A model generated the notes under the pieces. That model was not told the DNA's origin, searched no databases, and saw only the letters and a program-made list of their open reading frames with translations. A DNA stretch of 64,000 nt from Hahella chejuensis KCTC 2396 (lineage in GTDB: Bacteria > Pseudomonadota > Gammaproteobacteria > Pseudomonadales > Oleiphilaceae). Shown in pieces: positions 42,328 to 52,068 of the stretch (positions are counted from its first letter, which is position 1; every line of letters starts with the position of its first letter). The stretch covers positions 5,912,581 to 5,976,580 of the forward strand of contig NC_007645.1 of NCBI RefSeq assembly GCF_000012985.1, in the 5' to 3' direction. Made by a program: the position numbers and the translations under genes.

Positions 42328-43326
42328 TCAGGAGATGGTCTCGCCGGCGGCCTGCTTGTCCGCGTGATAGGAAGATCTCACCAACGGCCCGCTCGCCACC
42401 TGTTTGAAGCCGATTTCGTATCCGTAATCCGCCAGCTCCTTGAACTCGTCAGGATGTACGAAACGCACAACGGGCAAGTGGTCTTTGGAAGGAGCCAGAT
42501 ACTGGCCCAAGGTCAGCATATCGGTATTGTGCGCGCGCAGATCTCTCATGACCTGCTTAACTTCTTCAATTTCTTCGCCAATACCCAGCATCAGACCGGA
42601 CTTGGTCGGCACATCCGGCGCCGCTTCTTTGAAACGCTTCAGCAGCAGCAATGACCATGCGTAGTCAGCGCCGGGACGCGCCTGCTTGTACAAACGAGGC
42701 ACCGTCTCCAGGTTATGGTTGAAAACGTCAGGGGGCGACTCGCGCAGAATATCCAGCGCCACGTCCATACGACCACGGAAGTCGGGCACCAGAACCTCAA
42801 TTTTCAGGTTGGGGCTGTATTTACGGGATTCGCTGATGCACTTGGCGAAATGTCCCGCGCCGCCATCACGCAGGTCGTCGCGGTCCACCGAGGTGATGAC
42901 CACATACTTCAGATTCATTTCAGCAATGGCCTGCGCCAGATGCGTCGGCTCGTTTTCGTCAAGCGCGTTGGGACGACCGTGGGCCACGTCACAGAACGGA
43001 CAGCGGCGGGTACAGATATCGCCCATGATCATAAAGGTGGCGGTGCCGTGACTAAAACACTCGCTTAAGTTGGGGCAGGACGCTTCTTCGCAGACAGAGT
43101 GCAGATTCAGCTTGCGCAGCTTTTGCTTGATGGCTTCCACGCTGGGGGAAGAGGACAGGCGCACCCGTATCCAGTCCGGTTTTCTGGGCACGGCGTCAGT
43201 GGCGATAATCTTAACGGGATTGCGGGATACTTTATCGTAACCGCGCAGTTTGACGCCCTGCTCCACCCGCTTGACCGCCGCTTTCGGCGCCTCAGCCAGA
43301 GAACCTTGTACGTTGGTTTCACTCAT
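42328..43326 (-). CDS. lipA: lipoyl synthase
   Basis: Radical-SAM enzyme that inserts two sulfurs into protein-bound octanoyl groups to make lipoate. The 332 residues carry both clusters: the auxiliary [4Fe-4S] motif [12 protein letters not shown] and the radical-SAM motif [24 protein letters not shown] and the closing serine-containing [10 protein letters not shown], with the Arg-Ser-Ser-Tyr typical of the family, are present. The start overlaps the lipB end by 8 bases, so the two are coupled. This is the standard lipB-lipA order. Confidence 0.97.
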   Translation of the reverse strand: MSETNVQGSLAEAPKAAVKRVEQGVKLRGYDKVSRNPVKIIATDAVPRKPDWIRVRLSSSPSVEAIKQKLRKLNLHSVCEEASCPNLSECFSHGTATFMIMGDICTRRCPFCDVAHGRPNALDENEPTHLAQAIAEMNLKYVVITSVDRDDLRDGGAGHFAKCISESRKYSPNLKIEVLVPDFRGRMDVALDILRESPPDVFNHNLETVPRLYKQARPGADYAWSLLLLKRFKEAAPDVPTKSGLMLGIGEEIEEVKQVMRDLRAHNTDMLTLGQYLAPSKDHLPVVRFVHPDEFKELADYGYEIGFKQVASGPLVRSSYHADKQAAGETIS

Positions 43327-44017
43327 CTCCGGGTAACCCTCTCTGCTCTACAACTGATTGGAAGCCCGCTGCGCGGACAAATTGGCTCAGCCACGCATCG
43401 GCGACTGATGCCCAGCTCACATCCGGTACGAATTCTTTTATCTGCGTCATCCGCAACCCCTGATAGCCGCAGGGATTAATGCGCAAAAAGGGCTCCAGAT
43501 CCATATCCACATTCAAGGCCAGACCATGGAACGAGGAACCGCGTCGAATTCTTAACCCCAGGGACGCAATCTTGGCGTCTCCCACATACACGCCGGGCGC
43601 ATCTTTGCGGGCATGGGCTTCGATACCGTATCCCGCCAGCGTATCCACCAGCGTGTTTTCGATCATTGTCACCAGATCTCGGGCGCCCATTTTGAGACGC
43701 CGCAGATCCAAAAGTAAATACACCATTAGTTGGCCGGGACCGTGGTAGGTCACCTGGCCGCCGCGATCCACCTGCACAACCGGGATGTCGCCCGGGAACA
43801 GAACATGCTCGGCATCGCCGGCCTGCCCCTGAGTAAACACGGGCTCATGCTGCAATAGCCAGACTTCGTCCGTGGTTTCAGCGTCGCGCTGCTGGGTAAA
43901 ATCCTGCATCGCCCGCCAGACCGGTTCATAGGACACCAGCCCAAAGCGCCGCACTATCAACGTCTGAACTTGCGTCGACGCCACAGTTTCCATCTCGACA
44001 GAGTCCTGCTGGGTCAC
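43319..44017 (-). CDS. lipB: octanoyl-[acyl-carrier-protein]:protein N-octanoyltransferase
   Basis: Transfers octanoyl from ACP to lipoyl-dependent enzymes, supplying LipA. The catalytic pair is visible: Lys149 in [11 protein letters not shown] and Cys183 in INPCGYQGL. The substrate-binding [16 protein letters not shown] is also present. Length (232) is about 15-20 residues longer than E. coli LipB because of the N-terminus; a shorter start within the first 20 residues is possible. It follows ybeD by 3 bases and overlaps lipA. Confidence 0.96.
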   Translation of the reverse strand: MTQQDSVEMETVASTQVQTLIVRRFGLVSYEPVWRAMQDFTQQRDAETTDEVWLLQHEPVFTQGQAGDAEHVLFPGDIPVVQVDRGGQVTYHGPGQLMVYLLLDLRRLKMGARDLVTMIENTLVDTLAGYGIEAHARKDAPGVYVGDAKIASLGLRIRRGSSFHGLALNVDMDLEPFLRINPCGYQGLRMTQIKEFVPDVSWASVADAWLSQFVRAAGFQSVVEQRGLPGDE

Positions 44018-44020
44018 GAC

Positions 44021-44296
44021 TTACAACACCATTTGCACGGCGCTGTGCGCTTTCAGATCCAGAAACAGGCGACGAATATGCTCCTCGCTCTGTGCCTGAA
44101 TGCTAAAACGCAATGAAAGATATTTACCGTTGCGGCTGTCGAGCGCGTCAATCGAAGACGCATCGAACTCAGGCGCATGGGCGCGCACAATTGTCGCCAC
44201 GACTTCCTGAAAATCAGGCCCCGCCACACCGATGACTTTCAACGGATAGTCGCAGGGAAATTCAATTTTGGGAGCCTCTTTTTGGCTATCGGTCAT
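44021..44296 (-). CDS. ybeD: YbeD/DUF493 family protein
   Basis: Small ferredoxin-like-fold protein of unknown biochemical role, about 91 residues from the ATG at 44296, which has AAAGG 7-8 bases upstream (an in-frame TTG at 44320 is less likely). The core IEFPCDYPLKVIGVAGPDF and the closing SIQAQSEEHIRRLFLDLKAH match E. coli YbeD. It sits between dacA and lipB exactly as in E. coli and Pseudomonas. Conserved linkage suggests a role near lipoylation or cell-wall maturation, but none is established from sequence. Confidence 0.9.
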   Translation of the reverse strand: MTDSQKEAPKIEFPCDYPLKVIGVAGPDFQEVVATIVRAHAPEFDASSIDALDSRNGKYLSLRFSIQAQSEEHIRRLFLDLKAHSAVQMVL

Positions 44297-44344
44297 GAGA
44301 GCACCTTTAACAGCAACCAAGACAAACCGCCTGGGTTAAAAATG

Positions 44345-44377
44345 AACAAAACCTCTGGTCGCCACGCGGCCAGAGGT
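44345..44377 (-). terminator. intrinsic terminator after dacA
   Basis: On the minus strand ACCTCTGG and CCAGAGGT form an 8-bp stem with an 11-base loop, followed by TTTGTT. It lies about 60 bases after the dacA stop and before ybeD, so ybeD-lipB-lipA may need a separate promoter or read-through. Confidence 0.7.
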
Positions 44378-44435
44378 CTGCTTATTATACGCTTTTACAG
44401 GGCGTTTTGGCTCGCCCTTGTCCCGGCGTTTGCGC

Positions 44436-45596
44436 TTATTCAAATAATCCCATAAAGAACAGCACGATAGCGTGCCAGATACGCTTGAAGAAGCCAGCCT
44501 CTTCAACTGCTTCCAAAGCCACCACTGGTTTTTCCAGCAGTAATTCGCCATTCAGCTTGACAGTTAGCTTGCCCAGCTCCGCGCCCACTTCGATTGGCGC
44601 CTTGATAACCTTATCGATATCGACAGTGGCTTCCAGCGCGTCTTTTTTACCCCGCGGGATAGTCACTACAATTTCCTTGCTCAACCCCAATGGAAGGGTG
44701 TCGGCGGAGCCGGCCCATATATCGCTGTCCACCAGTTTTTGCCCGGCTGAGTACAGCTTATGGGTTTCAAAATAGCGGAAGCCATAGTTCAACAACTTCA
44801 GCGTCTCGCGAGCGCGGGCTTCCTCGCTCTTGGCGCCCATCACCACACTGATCAGACGCATGCCGTCGCGTACGGCGGAAGACACCAGGCAATAGCCCGC
44901 TTCTTCCGTATGGCCGGTTTTAAGTCCATCCACGGACTTGTCGCGCCACAACAACAGGTTGCGGTTAGGCTGGCGGATATTGTTGTAAGTAAAGTATTTT
45001 TCTGAATAAAGCGGATATTGATTAGGGAAGTCGTTGATAATCGCTTTCGCCAACTTCGCCAAGTCATGTGCGGAGGAGTAATGATTCTCCGAAGGCAGGC
45101 CAGTGGCGTTTGCGAAATTGGTGTTGCTCATGCCCAGACGCTGCGCGTGCTGGTTCATCATGGAAGCAAAAGCGTCTTCGCTGCCGGCGAGAAACTCCGC
45201 GACGGCGACGCTGGCGTCGTTGCCGGACTGAATGATAATGCCCTTGAGCAAATCGCCCAGACGAACGCTGGTGCCTTCGCGCACGAACATTTTGGAGCCG
45301 CCGGTTTTCCAGGCTTTGACACTGATCGGCGCTTCGTCGTTGAAGCTGACATTGCCCTGGTCAACTTCGTAATCCAGCACGTAGGACGTCATCATCTTGG
45401 TCAAACTGGCGGGGGGAAGGCGTTCTTCAGAATTTTTCTCAACGATAATGGCGCCGCTTTCGGCGTCCATCAGGATGTACGAAGAGGCTGCGATTTGCGG
45501 CGCCGAGGGTATCAGGGAAGCTTGGTCCGCCCAGGCTGCGCCGACGGCCCAGCACAGGAAAAATGCAATATAAACTCGCATCCTTGGTAATGACAT
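44436..45596 (-). CDS. dacA: D-alanyl-D-alanine carboxypeptidase (PBP5/6 type)
   Basis: Periplasmic low-molecular-weight penicillin-binding protein that trims the terminal D-Ala from peptidoglycan stems. The 386 residues begin with a signal peptide (cleavage about residue 23, AAWA). The active-site motifs are SLTK with Ser64 and Lys67, SGN in IQSGNDASVAV, and KTG in LKTGHTEEAG. A C-terminal beta domain ends in an amphipathic membrane anchor (FFKRIWHAIVLFFMGLFE). All motifs are intact. It lies between rlpA and ybeD, the standard order. Confidence 0.96.
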   Translation of the reverse strand: MSLPRMRVYIAFFLCWAVGAAWADQASLIPSAPQIAASSYILMDAESGAIIVEKNSEERLPPASLTKMMTSYVLDYEVDQGNVSFNDEAPISVKAWKTGGSKMFVREGTSVRLGDLLKGIIIQSGNDASVAVAEFLAGSEDAFASMMNQHAQRLGMSNTNFANATGLPSENHYSSAHDLAKLAKAIINDFPNQYPLYSEKYFTYNNIRQPNRNLLLWRDKSVDGLKTGHTEEAGYCLVSSAVRDGMRLISVVMGAKSEEARARETLKLLNYGFRYFETHKLYSAGQKLVDSDIWAGSADTLPLGLSKEIVVTIPRGKKDALEATVDIDKVIKAPIEVGAELGKLTVKLNGELLLEKPVVALEAVEEAGFFKRIWHAIVLFFMGLFE

Positions 45597-45736
45597 GATT
45601 GGTTCTCTGGCTTTTACTTGGATTTGTGTGTGATTAGGTCGCGGTTTTGCAGCTGAATAGTAACGGAAAGCCGGGGCTAATTCACCCCGAACTGAAACTC
45701 TGTCGCATTAACTTGCGGTAACCCGTAACGCGCCGT

Positions 45737-46636
45737 TCAAATGCTGGGATTATTCAGCGCCCGCTTGATCAGCATGGTTTCCGGATAGGCCGCGCGCTGC
45801 AGGATATCCAAAAAACGAGCCGCTTCCTCCTCTTTGACGAACGGCCCCACTCTCACCCGATAGATCGAGTCTGTATCCGGTTTGCTAACGAACACTGGCG
45901 CGTCCAGCAGTGAGCTGATGTGGTTACGCACTTTAATCGCCCCCAGTTCCGTACTGAACGCTCCCACCTGTAAAAAATATCCTTGTGCGACATCCGAAGT
46001 GGGTGCGGGAACCGGCGTCGGAGCCGCCGTCACAACCGGTTTGGAAGTCGCCGCATGCGCCACCTGGGCGGGCGTCGTGGCTTCCGTCACCACTTCCACC
46101 CTTACACGAGCGGTCCCCTTTTTGTCATAGCCCAGCTTTTTCGCCGCCGCGTACGATAAATCAATCAACCTGCCGCCATGGAACGGGCCGCGATCATTCA
46201 CCCGCACGATCACGCTACGGCCATTTTCCAGATTGGTGACTCGTACATAGGTGGGCAAAGGCAGACTTTTATGAGCGGCGGTGTAGTCATACATGTTGTA
46301 TGTTTCGCCGTTGGACGTCTTATAGCCGTGAAATTTGGTTCCATACCAGGAGGCCACGCCTTCTTCCACATAGCCGTCGCTGGAGTTCATCACATAATAT
46401 GTTTTACCCCAAACAGAATAAGGGCTCTTATTACCGCCGCGACTACGCGGCTCTTTGCGGGGAGTTGGCTCTTTCAGATGGCTCAAGTCCACCTCGCCGT
46501 CTGGTCCCCGGTCGTGCTGAATATGGTAGCGGGAGGGCGGCGTCGTGGAGCACCCCGCCGCCAGCAGGATCAATAGTAGCGCCAGGGCGTTAACCCCCAG
46601 CCGCCTCCACTGACCCGTCGGTATCGCTCGAATCAT
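45737..46636 (-). CDS. rlpA: RlpA septal-ring lytic transglycosylase lipoprotein
   Basis: Outer-membrane lipoprotein that cleaves denuded glycan strands at the septum. I use the ATG at 46636; a GTG at 46654 is also in frame. The signal peptide ends at LAAGC, giving Cys29. The double-psi beta-barrel domain is marked by GVASWYGTKFHGYKTSNGE and VRVNDRGPFHGGRLIDLS, which includes the catalytic Asp and His. The C-terminal SPOR domain (about residues 225-299, GYFLQVGAFS) binds septal peptidoglycan. It overlaps the mltB end by 47 bases, so the two are coupled. Confidence 0.93.
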   Translation of the reverse strand: MIRAIPTGQWRRLGVNALALLLILLAAGCSTTPPSRYHIQHDRGPDGEVDLSHLKEPTPRKEPRSRGGNKSPYSVWGKTYYVMNSSDGYVEEGVASWYGTKFHGYKTSNGETYNMYDYTAAHKSLPLPTYVRVTNLENGRSVIVRVNDRGPFHGGRLIDLSYAAAKKLGYDKKGTARVRVEVVTEATTPAQVAHAATSKPVVTAAPTPVPAPTSDVAQGYFLQVGAFSTELGAIKVRNHISSLLDAPVFVSKPDTDSIYRVRVGPFVKEEEAARFLDILQRAAYPETMLIKRALNNPSI

Positions 46637-47648
46637 CGTTACGTATCGCCTCACTGAGTTGGAACACCGCCATAGCGTATAAATCGCTGTGGTTATAGCG
46701 GGTTATCACATAAAAATTCTGTAGTCCCAGCCAATATTCCTTGCTGGTTTCCGCTTCCAACGCCATCAGTCTGGCGCGAGCTTTATCATCCAATGATTCA
46801 GGGACAGGCACCCCCGCCTTTTTTAATTTACCCACGCTATGCGCAGGCTTCTGCTTCTTCGGCAGTAGCGCTGCGGGCGGAGCCTCTTTCATCTCGACCT
46901 GCATTGCAACGCTTTCTCCCTGACGCCAGCCATGCCGCGCCAGATAGTTAGCCACACTGCCAATCGCATCCGTTTTGTCAGTCAGAATATCAGCAATCTT
47001 ATCGCCATTAAAATCAACGGCATAGCTGCGGTAACTGCTAGGTATGAACTGACCGTAGCCCATTGCGCCCGCATAAGAGCCAGTCAAGCTCATAACATCA
47101 AAGCCCTGCTCCCGACCGAGTAACAGATAATGCTCCAGTTCGCTGCGAAAGAACTTGCTGCGCGGAGGGTAATCAAACGCCAGCGTGGATAAAGCGTCAA
47201 TGACCCGATAGCGCCCCTTATGTCGACCGTACAGGGTTTCCACACCAATAATCGCCGTGATGACCTGCGCGGGGACGCCATATTCCGCTTCCGCCCGGAT
47301 CAACGCATCCTTGTTCTCCTTCATGAACTCCTTACCGCCGGCAATGCGCTGGTCGGTGAGAAATATCCGGCGATAATCCTTCCATTCCAGCACTTTTTCC
47401 GCAGGCCGCTTCATTGCGTCGATAATATCCTGTTTCTTCTCCGTTCCCGCGAAAATCTGCTGCAGCTGCGCTTTATCAAAGCCGTGCTTGGTCGCCATAC
47501 TGGCGATAAACTTTTTGGCTTCCGGGTGAGACTTATAGGCGACGCTTTCCTCCGCCGCATTCACAGCGCTTATTCCCAGCGCGCTGAATACAAACAACGC
47601 TAGCGCAGACTTTTTTATTGTTTGCGGAATGTCATTCCAAGATTGCAT
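46590..47648 (-). CDS. mltB: membrane-bound lytic murein transglycosylase B
   Basis: Periplasmic lytic transglycosylase that cleaves MurNAc-GlcNAc bonds to give anhydromuropeptides. The 352 residues start with a signal peptide ending around AVNAA. The catalytic acid is Glu137 in AIIGVETLYGRHKGRY, and GYGQFIPSSYRSYAVDFNGD is the family's second landmark. No lipobox is present, so it is probably soluble or loosely anchored, unlike E. coli MltB. It lies between rodA and rlpA; the C-terminus overlaps rlpA. Confidence 0.94.
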   Translation of the reverse strand: MQSWNDIPQTIKKSALALFVFSALGISAVNAAEESVAYKSHPEAKKFIASMATKHGFDKAQLQQIFAGTEKKQDIIDAMKRPAEKVLEWKDYRRIFLTDQRIAGGKEFMKENKDALIRAEAEYGVPAQVITAIIGVETLYGRHKGRYRVIDALSTLAFDYPPRSKFFRSELEHYLLLGREQGFDVMSLTGSYAGAMGYGQFIPSSYRSYAVDFNGDKIADILTDKTDAIGSVANYLARHGWRQGESVAMQVEMKEAPPAALLPKKQKPAHSVGKLKKAGVPVPESLDDKARARLMALEAETSKEYWLGLQNFYVITRYNHSDLYAMAVFQLSEAIRNDDSSDTDGSVEAAGG

Positions 47649-47697
47649 AAATCCCCTTCGTCTCTAAGGCCCCGCCACGCAGGACTGCCTCGTGAGT

Positions 47698-48873
47698 TTA
47701 TCTGGACAGCATTTTCTTATGAGTATGAATCGACATCAGTATGCCGAAGGACGCCATCAGGGTAAGCACGGAGGTACCGCCATAGCTTACCAATGGCAAA
47801 GGCACGCCAACCACCGGCAGAATGCCGCTCACCATGCCCATATTGACGAAAACATATACGAAAAATGTCATGATCAACGATCCCGCCAGCAAACGGGAAA
47901 ACGTATCCTGGCCGTTAGCCGCTATATACAGCCCGCGACCGATAATCATCATATACAGGGTAAGAATACAGGCCACGCCGATATAGCCGAACTCTTCCGC
48001 CAGCACAGCGATAATAAAGTCCGTATGGCTCTCCGGCAGGAAATCCAAATGAGACTGGGTGCCTTCCAGCCAACCTTTGCCGCCAAAGCCGCCGGAACCA
48101 ATCGCAGTTTTGGACTGGATGATATTCCAGCCAGTGCGCAGAGGGTCCGATTCGGGGTCAAGGAACGTTAACACCCGCTGCTTTTGATAGTCGTGCATGA
48201 CGAAAAACCACATCGCCGGCGCCAGCGCCGCAACGCCAGCAAGACAGCCGAGAATCCACCGCAACCCAAGCCCCGAGAATAACAACACGAAGACGCCGGA
48301 GGCGGCGATCAGAATGGCCGTTCCCAAGTCAGGCTGTTTGGCGATCAAGGCGGCGGGCACAAAGATAATGATCAGCGTCCCGATAATATGCTTAAAGGAA
48401 GGAGGCAGGATACGGTCCGACAGATACCAGGCCACCATCATCGGCACCGCCAGTTTCATGAATTCAGATGGCTGCACCCGTACGCCGACGCCTGGAATCT
48501 TCAGCCAGCGTTGAGCGCCTTTGGCGTCGCTGCCGACCACCAGTACCGCCACCAGGCCGGCCAAACCAAGGAAAAACACCCACGGAGCCCAACGCCTGAA
48601 CACCTGCGGATCAAATCTCGCCAGCACCAGCATCAAGGCGGAAGCGATGCCGAAGTGAATGCCTTGCCTGGCCACATCGGACATACTTTTCTCACTGCCG
48701 CTGTAAAGCACGAACAAGCCGCCAAACACCAGAATCAGCAGCAAAGTGAATAGCGGAACGTCGATGTGAAGAACGCTGGCGAGCGTGCGAGGGCGACTGA
48801 AATGCGCCTCACCGCCGGGTAACTGCCTTACGAAATCGCTGCTTTTCATATCCCAAGTATCGATCTGCGTCAC
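47698..48873 (-). CDS. rodA: rod-shape SEDS glycosyltransferase
   Basis: Polytopic SEDS-family peptidoglycan polymerase (MrdB) that works with PBP2 in the elongasome. The 391 residues have about ten hydrophobic segments. The FtsW/RodA/SpoVE signature is visible near the C-terminus as GVPLPLVSYGGTSVLTLM. The catalytic-loop region has LDPESDPLRTGWNIIQSKTAIGSGG with the conserved acidic residues. It follows mrdA by 74 bases and precedes mltB by 49, in the usual mrd operon order. Confidence 0.96.
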   Translation of the reverse strand: MTQIDTWDMKSSDFVRQLPGGEAHFSRPRTLASVLHIDVPLFTLLLILVFGGLFVLYSGSEKSMSDVARQGIHFGIASALMLVLARFDPQVFRRWAPWVFFLGLAGLVAVLVVGSDAKGAQRWLKIPGVGVRVQPSEFMKLAVPMMVAWYLSDRILPPSFKHIIGTLIIIFVPAALIAKQPDLGTAILIAASGVFVLLFSGLGLRWILGCLAGVAALAPAMWFFVMHDYQKQRVLTFLDPESDPLRTGWNIIQSKTAIGSGGFGGKGWLEGTQSHLDFLPESHTDFIIAVLAEEFGYIGVACILTLYMMIIGRGLYIAANGQDTFSRLLAGSLIMTFFVYVFVNMGMVSGILPVVGVPLPLVSYGGTSVLTLMASFGILMSIHTHKKMLSR

Positions 48874-48947
48874 CCGACTCTGGTCGGGACGAATGTTTAT
48901 AGTAATAGTCGCAACGGGGCTCGCCCGCGCATCAATACAAATCTAGT

Positions 48948-50813
48948 TCAGGGCGAAGCCGCCTGCATCCGCCCCGGTTCCAGTTCGGGTCCAACCAAAT
49001 GGGCGTCAAACATTTTGCGCGCCACCGGCGCAGCCGCACCGCTGCCTCCGCCCCCGTTTTCAACCAATACCGCCACTGCGATTTTGGGGTTATCCACTGG
49101 CGCAAAGCCGACAAAAAGAGCGTGGTCACGATGACGTTCAGCGATGGCTTCCGCGTCATACACGGCATTCTGTTTGATGCCGATTACCTGCGCCGTCCCG
49201 GTTTTTCCCGCCATTTTGTAGGGTGAGTCCTTACCGCTGGAGCGGGCTGTGCCATGACGCCCATGCATAACGCCTTCCATCGCCTTGATCACATAGTTCC
49301 AATACCACTCCTGCTTGAGCGTGACGTCAGGCGGCGATTCAATATCCGTCACTTCACTTTCATTCAGTGTCTTGATCAAACGAGGACGCACCCACTTGCC
49401 TCGATTAGCCAGAACCGCCGTGGCGGTGGCCAACTGCATGGGGGTGGAAAGCATGAAGCCCTGACCGATGCCCATATTCAAGGAGTCGCCCGGGAACCAG
49501 GGAAGTCGCCGCGCCGCGCGCTTCCACTCTCGTGAGGGTAAGATGCCATCCTGAGCTTCGTCGATGTCGTAAACCGTCTGCTCACCGAAGCCGAACTGCG
49601 CCATATAGGCGTACATGTTATCGACCCCCATACGGAAAGCCATATCGTAGAAGAAAACGTCACACGATTGCTCAATGGAGGCATTGAGATCCACCCAGCC
49701 ATGGCCGGAGCGCTTCCAATCGCGATACTTGCGGTCATCGTTTTTAAGCTGATACCACCCCGGATCCCATATCCGGGTATTAACGTTGATGGTTTCCGTA
49801 TCCAATCCCGCCAGACCCAGAAACGGTTTGACGGTGGAGCCGGGCGGATATTGCCCCCGCAGCGCGCGGTTAAAAAGAGGAATGTCAGGTGAATCCTGCA
49901 ATGCTTTATAGGTCGCGGAGTCGATGCCGGTGACAAACAGGTTGGGATCAAAACTGGGCGTACTGACCAGCGCAAGTATCCCGCCGGTGGAAGGCTCTAT
50001 CGCCACGACCGCGCCCCGTCTGCCATCCAGCGCCTCTATGGCGGCGCGCTGCAGATTGACATCCAGGTACAAGGAAATATCGGAGCCAGGGGTTGGCGCA
50101 GCACGATCCAGAACTCTTAAAACCCGCCCCCGCGCGTCAGTTTCCACTGTCTGATAGCCAACGGAGCCATGCAGCAGGCTTTCATAATGACGCTCCACGC
50201 CAAGTTTGCCGTAATACTGCGTGCCGCTGTAATTGGCGGGGTCGACCTGCTTCAACTCCCGCTCGCTGATGCGGCCGACATATCCCAGCACATGAGCCAG
50301 GGTGTCGCCCAGCGGATAGTAGCGGATCAACTCAGCCTCGACTTCAACGCCCGCAAGTCGGTGTCGGTTCACGGCGATGCGAGCGATCTCCTCTTCCGTC
50401 AGCCTTGACTTCAATGTCACCGATTCGTATGGACGCCTACGCTGCCCCATCCGCTTGCGAAACGACTCAACGTCATCTTCTGTAATCTCAAGAATGTCTT
50501 GTAGTTCCGCGATTGTGGCTTCCAGATCTTGCGTTCTTTCTTTCACCAATGTGAGGGAAAACGTAGGCTGATTATCCGCCAGCAACACGCCATTGCGATC
50601 ATAGATCAAGCCACGAGTGGGCGTGATGGATTGCAACTGCATGCGGTTACGGTCAGAAAGGGTCTTGTAGACTTCGTGTTGGCTGATTTGCAGGTAGTAA
50701 TAGCGCGCAAACAGCGCAAGGCTCAAGGCGATCACTCCCAGTGCAGCCCAAATGGCCCGTTGGAAAAAAATGCGTTGCTCGCGGAAGTGGTCTTTCAGCT
50801 CTCGGGAAGCCAT
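48948..50813 (-). CDS. mrdA: penicillin-binding protein 2
   Basis: Class B transpeptidase of the elongasome, partner of RodA, 621 residues. A single N-terminal transmembrane helix lies at about residues 20-40 (FFQRAIWAALGVIALSLALF). A pedestal domain precedes the transpeptidase, whose motifs are PPGSTVKPF (nucleophile Ser and Lys), SCD in ASIEQSCDVFFYDMA (the SxD/N motif), and KTGTAQVIG. The C-terminus is intact. It starts the mrdA-rodA pair; rlmH ends 283 bases upstream, which leaves room for a separate promoter. Confidence 0.96.
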   Translation of the reverse strand: MASRELKDHFREQRIFFQRAIWAALGVIALSLALFARYYYLQISQHEVYKTLSDRNRMQLQSITPTRGLIYDRNGVLLADNQPTFSLTLVKERTQDLEATIAELQDILEITEDDVESFRKRMGQRRRPYESVTLKSRLTEEEIARIAVNRHRLAGVEVEAELIRYYPLGDTLAHVLGYVGRISERELKQVDPANYSGTQYYGKLGVERHYESLLHGSVGYQTVETDARGRVLRVLDRAAPTPGSDISLYLDVNLQRAAIEALDGRRGAVVAIEPSTGGILALVSTPSFDPNLFVTGIDSATYKALQDSPDIPLFNRALRGQYPPGSTVKPFLGLAGLDTETINVNTRIWDPGWYQLKNDDRKYRDWKRSGHGWVDLNASIEQSCDVFFYDMAFRMGVDNMYAYMAQFGFGEQTVYDIDEAQDGILPSREWKRAARRLPWFPGDSLNMGIGQGFMLSTPMQLATATAVLANRGKWVRPRLIKTLNESEVTDIESPPDVTLKQEWYWNYVIKAMEGVMHGRHGTARSSGKDSPYKMAGKTGTAQVIGIKQNAVYDAEAIAERHRDHALFVGFAPVDNPKIAVAVLVENGGGGSGAAAPVARKMFDAHLVGPELEPGRMQAASP

Positions 50814-51096
50814 GGCTCTTTGTGGTCAATACCGTCAGTTGCTGGTTATGTCAGGCTCCGCCGGTAGATATTATTCTGGTCGCGGACGCAGGCGCTATTA
50901 TCTTAGTCCTATCTATCCGAGGACGGTACTTACTATCTTTCCATTATTCCCATACTTACCTCCTTTTCTCCTTTAATTCGGGAAACGACTCAGTCAATCT
51001 TCAATTTGGAGCCGCCCTCAATCAGGGCCGGGGCCGTCTGTGCGGCCCGCCCGCTTGGTCTCCCCGCCTTGATCAGGCCTGACGCCGGTATATTGA

Positions 51097-51567
51097 TTAT
51101 TCCCGGTGGTAAGGATGTCCTTGCAATATGGTCCAGGCTCGATAAAGCTGCTCCGCGAGCAGCACTCGAACCAACGGATGCGGCAGCGTCAACGGCGACA
51201 GCGACCATTGTTGATTCGCTCTCGCTCGACACGCATCGCTCAGCCCGTCCGGTCCTCCCACCAGCAAAGCGACATCCTGCCCGGACATGCGCCAGCGCTC
51301 CATTTGTTGCGACAATTGGGGAGTGGACCATGACTTGCCTTCGACTTCCAATGCGACGACATGATCGCCGGAACCCAGTGACTGCAAAATGCTCTCTCCT
51401 TCCTGGATCTTGAGCTTATGCGGGTCCGCGTTCTTTTGACGCCTGGGCATGGGTATTTCGATGAGCTGCAAGGGCATGTCACGAGGCATACGTTTAACGT
51501 ACTCGTTATAACCCTGCTCAACCCAGCCAGGCATTTTACCGCCCACTGCGATTAGCTTTATCCGCAC
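51097..51567 (-). CDS. rlmH: 23S rRNA pseudouridine-1915 N3-methyltransferase
   Basis: SPOUT-class methyltransferase that modifies pseudouridine 1915 of 23S rRNA on the assembled ribosome. The 156 residues start at a GTG and match E. coli RlmH (YbeA) closely: [20 protein letters not shown] at the start, [14 protein letters not shown] forming the SAM-binding knot, and the ending [22 protein letters not shown]. It follows rsfS by 40 bases in the nadD-rsfS-rlmH string, as in most Proteobacteria. Confidence 0.97.
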   Translation of the reverse strand: MRIKLIAVGGKMPGWVEQGYNEYVKRMPRDMPLQLIEIPMPRRQKNADPHKLKIQEGESILQSLGSGDHVVALEVEGKSWSTPQLSQQMERWRMSGQDVALLVGGPDGLSDACRARANQQWSLSPLTLPHPLVRVLLAEQLYRAWTILQGHPYHRE

Positions 51568-51607
51568 TGTAATTCTTTAATCGTCAATAAATACTTTATC
51601 GCCGGAA

Positions 51608-51961
51608 TTACACGTGATGCGACATGGATTCCGCCACTGGCGAATCGCGCCAGAAGCGCTCCAGATCATAAAACTCCCGGGACGACGGCAGCATGACATG
51701 AACCACGATATCGCCCAGATCCACCAGGATCCAATCGGACGCCGCGCCGCCTTCAGAGCCCAGCGGACGACCGCCGTTGGCTTTGACTTCAGCAATGACG
51801 TTATCCGCGATGGATTTAACGTGACGATTTGAGGTTCCGCTGGCGATAACCATGTAGTCCGTTACGCTGGTGCGGTCTTTTACATCCAGCACGGAGATAT
51901 CTTTTGCTTTGATATCTTCCAGTGCTTTAATGACTATCTCTTTCAGATTTTCAGTCTCCAT
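51608..51961 (-). CDS. rsfS: ribosomal silencing factor RsfS
   Basis: Binds ribosomal protein uL14 and blocks 30S-50S joining during starvation. The 117 residues are typical, with [20 protein letters not shown] and [18 protein letters not shown] at the N-terminus and [15 protein letters not shown] in the core, followed by FYDLERFW. It lies between nadD and rlmH on the same strand, the near-universal order in Proteobacteria. Confidence 0.97.
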   Translation of the reverse strand: METENLKEIVIKALEDIKAKDISVLDVKDRTSVTDYMVIASGTSNRHVKSIADNVIAEVKANGGRPLGSEGGAASDWILVDLGDIVVHVMLPSSREFYDLERFWRDSPVAESMSHHV

Positions 51962-52068
51962 AACGCCTCATAGAGGGGGGGGTTAAAGAATATTTAAATA
52001 ATGCGGCGCCCGCCGCCCGCAAGCGGTTTCCAATAACTGTCGCGTTGCAATAATTAAGGAAAAGCGCC

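Noticed and set aside
50741-51082. 113-codon plus-strand frame between mrdA and rlmH
   Set aside because: It begins antisense to mrdA and has no recognisable sequence; the gap is better explained as an intergenic region of the minus-strand operon.
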